Source of the DNA: UBA6522 sp965221035 | GTDB lineage: Bacteria; Pseudomonadota; Gammaproteobacteria; Steroidobacterales; Rariloculaceae | Direction: 5' to 3' | Length of the DNA: 64,000 nucleotides | Assembly: GCA_965221035.1 (NCBI GenBank) | Contig: OZ244860.1 | Location: forward strand, 682,001-746,000 | Shown: positions 58,441 to 64,000 of the stretch, in pieces | How the letters are laid out: every line of letters starts with the position of its first letter | Numbering within the stretch: position 1 is the stretch's first letter | The notes under the pieces: model-generated | Seen by the model: only the letters and a program-made list of their open reading frames with translations | What the model was told of the DNA's origin: nothing | Database searches by the model: none | Made by a program: the position numbers and the translations under genes

Positions 58441-59445
58441 ATGCGATCACCTGCGACCGGCTTGCTGTTGATCCTTTTCGCGGCCATCGCCGGCGGCGGC
58501 ACGAACGCCCACGCGGACGGCGTGCGCGGCGAGATCGTGACGCTGCTGAGTCCGAACAGCGCCGGCGGCATGATGACCCGCTACGCGCGCATGATCGCCC
58601 CCTACATCGCCCGCCACGCCGGCGCCCGGGAGGTTCGCGTGCGAATCATGACCGGAGGCGGCGGCATCCGCGGAGCCAACGCGCTCTGGTTCGCCGAACC
58701 GGACGGCAGGACCATCGCCTTCACCAGCGTCACCACGCTGATCCTGTCCCAGCTTGCCGGCAGCGAAGCCGCCAGGTTTGACGCCACCCGTTTCGTATAT
58801 CTGGGCCGCGCCGCCACGGAGCCGCGGGTGCTCACCGTCGGTGCGGGGTCCGGGATCACCAGCGTCCAGGATGCCAGGGCGCTGGGCCGGCCGTTCGTGT
58901 TTCCTTCCCAGGGCACGGACGAGGACTTCTATTCCATGGCCGTGCTGGCGGACGTGCTGGACATCCCCTTGAAGGTGATCAGCGGTTACGACGGCAACGC
59001 CGACACGGCGCTTGCCGTGATCCGGGGCGATGGCGATGGCCACATCACGGGCTGGTCGGCGTCCCAGGCGGTGATCGAAGCCGGCGACGAGGTACCGATA
59101 CTCACCCTCGGCCAGGACCGGTACGCGGACTATCCGGATGTACCCACCGCGCTGGAACTGGTGGACGGCGCGTCGAGGGAAGCCGTTCAGGCCATCGTGA
59201 ACATGCTGGACATGCGCCGCGGATTCTTCGGTCCACCGGGCCTGGACCCCACCGCGACCTCTCAGCTACGCGCCGCGATCACTTCGGCGCTGGACGATCC
59301 GGGGCTCATTGCAGAGTCGGTGGCCCAGGGACTGCCGCTGCAGCCTTCCCCCGGTGAAGCCGAACAGATCAAGATCGAGCAGATCACCGAAGCCAGTCAG
59401 CACCTGGTGCCGATGCTCCGTACGGCGCTGGAAGCGATTCGATAA
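58441..59445 (+). CDS. TctC-type (Bug family) solute-binding protein
   Basis: 334 aa, signal peptide of about 24 residues ending TNAHADG. Binding-protein domain of the TTT family: VTLLSPNSAGGMMTRYARMIAPY near the start (where Bug proteins have the SPGG..D motif, here lacking the typical Asp), then FPSQGTDEDFYSMAVL, KVISGYDGNADTALAVIRGD and GWSASQAV. Captures the carboxylate for TctAB. Last gene of the operon. Confidence 0.88.
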   Translation: MRSPATGLLLILFAAIAGGGTNAHADGVRGEIVTLLSPNSAGGMMTRYARMIAPYIARHAGAREVRVRIMTGGGGIRGANALWFAEPDGRTIAFTSVTTLILSQLAGSEAARFDATRFVYLGRAATEPRVLTVGAGSGITSVQDARALGRPFVFPSQGTDEDFYSMAVLADVLDIPLKVISGYDGNADTALAVIRGDGDGHITGWSASQAVIEAGDEVPILTLGQDRYADYPDVPTALELVDGASREAVQAIVNMLDMRRGFFGPPGLDPTATSQLRAAITSALDDPGLIAESVAQGLPLQPSPGEAEQIKIEQITEASQHLVPMLRTALEAIR

Positions 59446-59500
59446 CGGTTTTCTGCCACGCGGCAATCTGCTACACGGCGCGGCCGATGTGTCTTGAAGT

Positions 59501-59532
59501 GCGACCCGGGCCGGTCAGCACGCCCGGGTCGC
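59501..59532. terminator. 10-bp hairpin between convergent genes
   Basis: GCGACCCGGG (59501-59510) and CCCGGGTCGC (59523-59532) form a perfect 10-bp stem with a 12-nt loop containing the stop codon of the minus-strand gene. It lies 56 bp after the TctC stop and could end transcripts from both sides. No T-run follows, so it is only a candidate. Confidence 0.5.
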
Positions 59533-60180
59533 GGAACCGTCGGGCAACCGCCGGCCCGTTCCGTCAGGGTCCATGCGCAACAGCGATGAACCGTTCTGCT
59601 CGAACTCGTCGTATATCCGCACGAGCCTGCTGACGAAATGGGCGTCGCCGAACCTCAGGGCCGCGTCGACGCTGTTGCCGTCGAACTCGATTCGCACCGC
59701 TTCGCGGTCCATGATGATGAAGTGGTACGGGAAATCCTTCCACTCGCGGAGGTCTCCGCGCGAAACGCATACCGTTCCCCTGATGCCCTCGGCTTCCGAT
59801 ATGGCCGCCAGCAGCGGGTGGGATTCGAGTGGTTGACCGGGGTCCACGTCGGGTGCGCCCAGGATGACTATCGAAAGACGGGACTCTTCCCGGCGCAGGA
59901 ATTCGACTGCCGCTGCCACGATCTCCGGGTCGGCGTAGGCGCGCACGTTGCCGATGGACCGTGACAGCCGACCGGTGTAGATCCTGACGTCGTTCCGGGC
60001 GCACTCGAAGAACCTGCGCAACACGTAGACGGCATGGGCAGGCTTGCGGTTGATGATTTTACGGTTGACCTTGTATCGCAGGGCGTCGTCCACGAGCCTG
60101 CGGTAAGCCCGTTCGTCCGTTTCGTCAAGTTCTTTCGGAATCAGACTGGCAGTTCCGGTTCCGCCTTGACTCCATGCCAT
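59515..60180 (-). CDS. uncharacterised soluble protein
   Basis: 221 aa from ATG 60180 with AGGGA upstream; the frame is open to 60342. No signal or membrane helix. Notable stretches are AHAVYVLRRFFECARNDVRIYTGRL (about 50-75), SRLSIVILGAPDVDP, HPLLAAI, YHFIIMDREAVRIEFDGNSVDAALRFGD. Alternating buried strands and the pattern H-x-x-x-x-D-x-x-A-x-R-x-E suggest a compact alpha/beta fold, perhaps a phospholipase-D-like sensor, but I do not recognise a family. It is convergent with TctC and has no close partner. Confidence 0.65.
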   Translation of the reverse strand: MAWSQGGTGTASLIPKELDETDERAYRRLVDDALRYKVNRKIINRKPAHAVYVLRRFFECARNDVRIYTGRLSRSIGNVRAYADPEIVAAAVEFLRREESRLSIVILGAPDVDPGQPLESHPLLAAISEAEGIRGTVCVSRGDLREWKDFPYHFIIMDREAVRIEFDGNSVDAALRFGDAHFVSRLVRIYDEFEQNGSSLLRMDPDGTGRRLPDGSATRAC

Positions 60181-60431
60181 TGCCACTTCCCTGCACACCG
60201 AGTCCAGCAAGATCACGCCTAACATTTTCCCGCACACCCCTTCATCAAGTGAATTGTCCGCAAGCGCCCGTTGCGGCGCCAGCAGTCGACCGCAGCGACG
60301 TGCGTTCATCGCCGCACGGGCACTGAACGCCCGAGCCGTCACGCCACCGCACCAAGAATCACCCAGTCAGGCGCTCAGGTCCAACTCCAAAGGTGCACGA
60401 AACGTCAATATATTGGGCATGGCGCCGGCCG

Positions 60432-60791
60432 CTAGGCGCCGGGCGAGGAAGCTGCGGAACCGTCCCTGAAGGCCCTGTCGGCCTTGGCGGCGAAGAAGAA
60501 GTCGCTCTCGGTCAGGCCCTGAATCTTGTGCGTCCAGATTTCCACCACGCACCTGGCCCAGGCGATGTGCAGATCCGGGTGGTGGTTCTCCTCCTCGGCG
60601 ATCTCCGTGACCCGGTTGGCGAAGTCCATCGCCTCGACAAAGTCGCCGAAGCCGTACTGGCGTTCCAGATGGCCTGCCGCGTTGAGCGCCCAGCCCTTGT
60701 CCAGTTTCGTCAGCAATTCGCGCGCGCGATCCATCTCCATCGGCGGCACACCGCCCCTGCAGGGGATGCACTTGTTGTCGGCAAGTTCCAT
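60432..60791 (-). CDS. phhB: 4a-hydroxytetrahydrobiopterin dehydratase (pterin dehydratase)
   Basis: 119 aa. Recycles 4a-hydroxytetrahydropterin made by aromatic amino-acid hydroxylases. Signature EEENHHPDLHIAWARCVVEIWTH with the catalytic His pair, closing with the GLTESD segment. The N-terminus CIPCRGGVPPM is usual in bacterial members. ATG 60791 has GAAGG upstream; a GTG at 60803 is also possible. No phhA nearby, so it may serve an unlinked hydroxylase. Hairpin in its leader. Confidence 0.93.
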   Translation of the reverse strand: MELADNKCIPCRGGVPPMEMDRARELLTKLDKGWALNAAGHLERQYGFGDFVEAMDFANRVTEIAEEENHHPDLHIAWARCVVEIWTHKIQGLTESDFFFAAKADRAFRDGSAASSPGA

Positions 60792-60824
60792 GACGGCCTT
60801 CACTCCAGTTCGAATATTCCATGA

Positions 60825-60853
60825 CCGCCCTGAACGTGAGGTATTCAGGGCGG
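60825..60853. repeat. 10-bp inverted repeat upstream of phhB
   Basis: CCGCCCTGAA (60825-60834) and TTCAGGGCGG (60844-60853) are perfect reverse complements with a 9-nt spacer. About 35 bp upstream of the phhB start, in the 197-bp gap to the divergent methyltransferase gene. It could be an operator or a leader hairpin. Confidence 0.75.
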
Positions 60854-60988
60854 ACGATGCTCAGGCTAGCCGGACCACCGCTCCGTTGCAACCTCCTTCG
60901 GCGGCGGGGAGATTCCGGGATTGTGGCAAGATGGCGGCTTCCAGGTGAGATTGGCTGAGGGCCCGGCGCCCACGGCCCGGGAGTCGAT

Positions 60989-61597
60989 TTGAGCCAGGCG
61001 GACAAGGACAGGTGGGACGCCCGCTACCTGCGCGGTGCCTACGAGGAACGCACGCACCCAAGCGCCTTGCTGACGGATTGGATCGACCACCTGGACGTGG
61101 CCGACAAGGCGCCGAGGGCGATCGATTTCGCCTGCGGACGCGGGCGGAACACGCTGTTTCTGGCCCGGCGCGGCTGGCGGGTGGACGCCGTGGATATTTC
61201 CAAGGTCGCACTGGAGCGGCTTCGAACTGCCGCGGATGCGGAACGACTGGCTGTCCATTGCACGCAGCAGGATCTGGAGACTGTTGCGGACGCCCCGGAT
61301 GAATTCGGGAACAGGCACTACGACCTGGCGCTCCTGATTCGCTACACCGACCTCCGACTTGCCGGAGCCATACCTCTCGCGCTCAAGCCCGGCGGCTATC
61401 TCATCGCAGAGATGCACCTGCGGACCCACCTCCAGGTAGCGGGGCCTCAAAATCCCCGGTTCCGCGTGACGCCGGGCGAGCTTCGCGAGTCCGGCGCCGA
61501 GCTTGAACTGCTTCACTACCGTGAGGGCCTCGTGACCGACCCGGACGGCCGCGCTGTCGCGCTGGCGCAAATGGTGGCACGCCGTTACGGCAGATAG
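60989..61597 (+). CDS. class I SAM-dependent methyltransferase
   Basis: 202 aa. Motif I IDFACGRGRNTLFLARRGWRVDAVDIS with the acidic residue after strand 2, then DLALLIRYTDLRLAGAIPLALKPGGYLIAEM in the post-motif region. The tehB/thiopurine-type N-terminus (DKDRWDARYLRGAY) suggests a small-molecule substrate. TTG 60989 with GGGAG upstream. Its 3' end overlaps the alr stop by 13 bp (convergent). Confidence 0.87.
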   Translation: MSQADKDRWDARYLRGAYEERTHPSALLTDWIDHLDVADKAPRAIDFACGRGRNTLFLARRGWRVDAVDISKVALERLRTAADAERLAVHCTQQDLETVADAPDEFGNRHYDLALLIRYTDLRLAGAIPLALKPGGYLIAEMHLRTHLQVAGPQNPRFRVTPGELRESGAELELLHYREGLVTDPDGRAVALAQMVARRYGR

Positions 61598-62694
61598 CGA
61601 CGCCGCCAGCGGGTCCCGAGCCGCGTCAGTACTTCGTACCCGATCGTGCCGGCCGCGCGGGCGAGATCGTCCAGGCGTACGTTACGGCCGAGGAGTTCGA
61701 CCGAATCGCCCGGCTGCGGCGCCCCCCGACCGAGCGCGCTGACGTCGAGCGTCATGAGATCCATGGAGATGCGGCCCACCACCGGGACCTCTGTGCCGCC
61801 AACGAAGGCGACTCCTCGATTGCCAAGCGAGCGCGGGTAACCGTCCGCATAACCGACGCCCACGGTCGCGAGCCGGGCACCGGGCCGCGCGGTGTGGGTC
61901 GCGCCGTATCCTACCGTCCGCGTTCGCGCGACCGTGCTGGTTTGCAGGACAATGCCTTCAAGGGTGGCCACCGGTTCCAGCGGGCTGCCTCCACCGGCGA
62001 ACGGGTCCTCACCGACCCCGAACGGGCTTCCGCCGTACAGCGCGATCCCGGGACGCACGAGATCGCCTTGGTAGTCCGGACCGAGCAATGTTCCCGCCGA
62101 GGCGCCAATGGACGTTTCGACCCGAGGCAGGTGCCCGAGCAAGTCGGCGAAATCTCCCACTTGCCGCGCATTCAAGGGATCGGACGGCACGTCCGCGCAG
62201 GCCAGGTGCGTCATCGCGAACCGTAGTTCCATACCGTTCAGCAACCCGGTCCGCCTGACTTCGCGCACCTCCCCGTCCGTCAGTCCCAGCCGCGACATGC
62301 CGGTATCCAGATGGATCGCGGCCGGATGGCCGGGTTTCAACGTGCGCCAGTACCGAATCTGCGCGATGGAGTTCAGTATAGGTACCAGTCCCGCGTCGAT
62401 CAGCGGCGCCGCCGCGCCCGGGCGCACACCCTCGAACACGTGGATGCGCGCGCCCGGCAGCAGCGCACGCAACTCGACTCCCTCCCCCGCCGTGGCGACG
62501 AAAAAATCCCGGCAACCCTCGTTCCACAACCGGTCCGCGACCGGCCCGACTCCCAGGCCATAGGCATTGGCCTTTACCACGGCGCCGCAGGACGAGCCCG
62601 CCGCCGCCTTGCGCAGGACTTGGTAGTTGTTCGCCAACGCATCCAGATCGACCGTCAGGAGGCCAGGCGACAGCGCTTCGGCGTGGGCGGTCAC
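61585..62694 (-). CDS. alr: alanine racemase
   Basis: About 369 aa. PLP barrel with the Lys in AVVKANAYGLG (about K41) and the opposing Tyr in TVGYGATHTAR; C-terminal beta domain. Converts L- to D-alanine for peptidoglycan. GTG 62694 gives a normal length; the frame can begin at TTG 62724. Divergent from the acuI-like gene. Confidence 0.95.
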   Translation of the reverse strand: MTAHAEALSPGLLTVDLDALANNYQVLRKAAAGSSCGAVVKANAYGLGVGPVADRLWNEGCRDFFVATAGEGVELRALLPGARIHVFEGVRPGAAAPLIDAGLVPILNSIAQIRYWRTLKPGHPAAIHLDTGMSRLGLTDGEVREVRRTGLLNGMELRFAMTHLACADVPSDPLNARQVGDFADLLGHLPRVETSIGASAGTLLGPDYQGDLVRPGIALYGGSPFGVGEDPFAGGGSPLEPVATLEGIVLQTSTVARTRTVGYGATHTARPGARLATVGVGYADGYPRSLGNRGVAFVGGTEVPVVGRISMDLMTLDVSALGRGAPQPGDSVELLGRNVRLDDLARAAGTIGYEVLTRLGTRWRRRYLP

Positions 62695-62757
62695 GCGATT
62701 TAGGCTACCATACTCCCTCGCCAACCCATGGTCGCCCCCGGCCAGCTCCGCGAACCC

Positions 62758-63747
62758 ATGTCAGAACGTTTCACTGCACTTCGCATTCACCGTCGCGACG
62801 GCGTCGTACGGACCGAATTGGAAGAACTCACGCTGGACGACCTGTCGCCGGGTAACGTGCTGATACGCGTCGAGTACAGCGGCATCAATTACAAGGACGC
62901 GCTCGCCGCCACCGGCTCCGCGCCCATCGCACGGAAATTTCCGTTGGTGGGCGGTATCGATCTCGCCGGCGAAGTGCTGGAATGCGCGGACGGACATTGC
63001 CGCCCCGGAGACAGGGTGGTCGTGCTCGGGGGCGGGCTTTCGGAAAGCCGCGACGGCGGCTACTCCCGATACGCGCGGGTCGACAGCGGTCAAGTGGTCC
63101 GTCTGCCCGAGGGCATCGGCACCCGGCGCGCCATGGCCATCGGGACCGCAGGCTTCACCGCGGCGCTGGCGATACACCGTCTTGAACGCAATGACCAGCG
63201 GCCCGAATTGGGTCCCATGATCGTGACCGGAGCCACCGGCGGCGTCGGCACCATCGCCATCGACCTGCTTGCCGGGCGCGGCTACGAAGTGACGGCGATG
63301 ACCGGCAAGACCGACCGGCGCGGCTACCTGAGTTCGTTGGGGGCCACAGAGGTCATTGACCGCCGGGAGATCGAACCAGTGACCAAGCCCCTCGGGCGCG
63401 GCCTGTGGGGTGGCGCCGTGGACAACCTGGGCGGCGAGACTCTCGGCTGGCTGACCCGCACCGTGCGGCCCTGGGGCAACATCGCCAGCATCGGCCTTGC
63501 GGCGGACGCCGGGCTCTCCACCACGGTCATGCCGTTCATCCTGCGCAGCGTGAGCCTGATCGGCGTCAACATGGAGGTGGAACCGAAGCTTCGGCAACGC
63601 GTATGGGAACGCCTGGCAACGGATCTGCGCCCGCGGCACCTGGATGCCATCAACACCCGCGAAGTGCGGCTCCCCGAGCTGCCGAAGTGTTTCGACGAGT
63701 TCCTTGCCGGTTCCGTTACCGGCCGAACCGTGGTCAGAATCGACTGA
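62758..63747 (+). CDS. acrylyl-CoA reductase-like (AcuI/YhdH) oxidoreductase
   Basis: 329 aa zinc-independent medium-chain dehydrogenase. YSGINYKDALAATG, FPLVGGIDLAGEVLEC, GGGLSESRDGGYSRYARV, VTGATGGVGTIAIDLLAGRGY (NADPH loop) and SLIGVNMEVEP match YhdH/AcuI. It reduces acrylyl-CoA in organisms handling DMSP or 3-hydroxypropionate and may protect against acrylate. No ribosome site stands out; ATG 62758 matches family length. Confidence 0.9.
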   Translation: MSERFTALRIHRRDGVVRTELEELTLDDLSPGNVLIRVEYSGINYKDALAATGSAPIARKFPLVGGIDLAGEVLECADGHCRPGDRVVVLGGGLSESRDGGYSRYARVDSGQVVRLPEGIGTRRAMAIGTAGFTAALAIHRLERNDQRPELGPMIVTGATGGVGTIAIDLLAGRGYEVTAMTGKTDRRGYLSSLGATEVIDRREIEPVTKPLGRGLWGGAVDNLGGETLGWLTRTVRPWGNIASIGLAADAGLSTTVMPFILRSVSLIGVNMEVEPKLRQRVWERLATDLRPRHLDAINTREVRLPELPKCFDEFLAGSVTGRTVVRID

Positions 63748-63758
63748 CCATCAGCAAA

Positions 63759-64000
63759 TCAGTCCTCCGACGGGCGACGGAAGTAATAATCGAACGGCGT
63801 GCCGGCGGCTCGCGCATTGATCCAGATGGCCAGCATGCCCTCGACGATGTGGGCGGCGCTCAGCGGTCCCACGTCCAGGGCTTCCAGTCCCATGCCTTCC
63901 ACCAAGACCGCTACCCGCGCCTTAGCGTCGGCGTCATCGCCCACCAGCGGGATGGTCACCGGTCCACCCGGTTCGATCATGGTCATGTAACTCAGCGCAT
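63759..64000 (-). CDS. F420-type NADP oxidoreductase family protein (5' end beyond window)
   Basis: The C-terminal part only; the frame is open to the window edge. Ends with IPLVGDDADAKARVAVLVEGMGLEALDVGPLSAAHIVEGMLAIWIN, as in predicted dinucleotide-binding proteins of the F420-dependent NADP oxidoreductase group. The N-terminal NADP-binding domain must lie outside. Convergent with the acuI-like gene at 12 bp. Confidence 0.75.
   Translation of the reverse strand, partial: ALSYMTMIEPGGPVTIPLVGDDADAKARVAVLVEGMGLEALDVGPLSAAHIVEGMLAIWINARAAGTPFDYYFRRPSED

Noticed and set aside
60367..61005. 212-codon minus-strand frame across phhB and its leader
   Set aside because: Out of frame with phhB and without any family motif; phhB in the other frame has clear active-site residues.

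Overview
The window reads as a contiguous, gene-dense, GC-rich chromosome segment of a gammaproteobacterium. The gene orders ybgC-tolQRAB-pal-cpoB, ruvCAB with yebC, and sucA-sucB-lpd, together with a FabA-type fatty-acid dehydratase, are typical of that class. Two quinoproteins, several c-type cytochromes, a TonB receptor and a tripartite tricarboxylate transporter suggest an aerobic, free-living or host-associated (perhaps marine) heterotroph. The species cannot be named from the sequence alone.

Layout. 1-6962: threonine synthesis (thrC, cut by the window edge, behind thrA), rpe, a multidrug-type MFS pump and a MetE-C-like methyltransferase, all on the minus strand. 7067-11846: a small SEC-C/membrane protein, an orphan FtsX-type ABC permease, a seven-repeat FG-GAP-like surface protein and a small DUF6152 protein. 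12053-20322: a periplasmic redox block holding a dihaem cytochrome, a monohaem lipocytochrome with a sorbosone-dehydrogenase-like quinoprotein, a two-gene CoxI/CoxF-like (XdhC) molybdenum-hydroxylase maturation pair, a second DUF6152 protein, YceI and a PQQ alcohol-dehydrogenase-like enzyme. 20561-37156: housekeeping genes (tRNA-Lys, queC/queE, Tol-Pal, RuvABC, YebC, 2-oxoglutarate dehydrogenase complex). 37217-45669: mixed small genes, threonine aldolase, tRNA-Arg, fabA and a plant-type ferredoxin-NADP reductase. 45692-47676: one complete IS1634-like insertion sequence lying between two convergent genes.

47702-59445 is the most distinctive part. A minus-strand operon (TonB receptor, exported alpha/beta hydrolase, ACMSD-like amidohydrolase, aromatic-acid-type MFS transporter) is divergent from a plus-strand operon (AprA-like flavoprotein, AprB-like 2x[4Fe-4S] ferredoxin, TctA, TctB, TctC). 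Together they look like an uptake and degradation locus for an unidentified, probably esterified, organic acid, with a cytosolic flavin/Fe-S redox step. 59515-64000 holds an uncharacterised protein, pterin dehydratase, a methyltransferase, alanine racemase, an AcuI-like reductase and a partial F420-type NADP oxidoreductase-family gene.

A recurrent feature is short tandem repeats with different units (9, 11, 13, 19, 20, 21 and about 30 bp), mostly in leaders and intergenic gaps. The most regular is an eight-unit, exactly 13-bp-phased GGTACC array at 20392-20495. There is also a 171-bp element with perfect 44-bp inverted arms at 31284-31454. No CRISPR array, prophage, rRNA or replication origin was seen.
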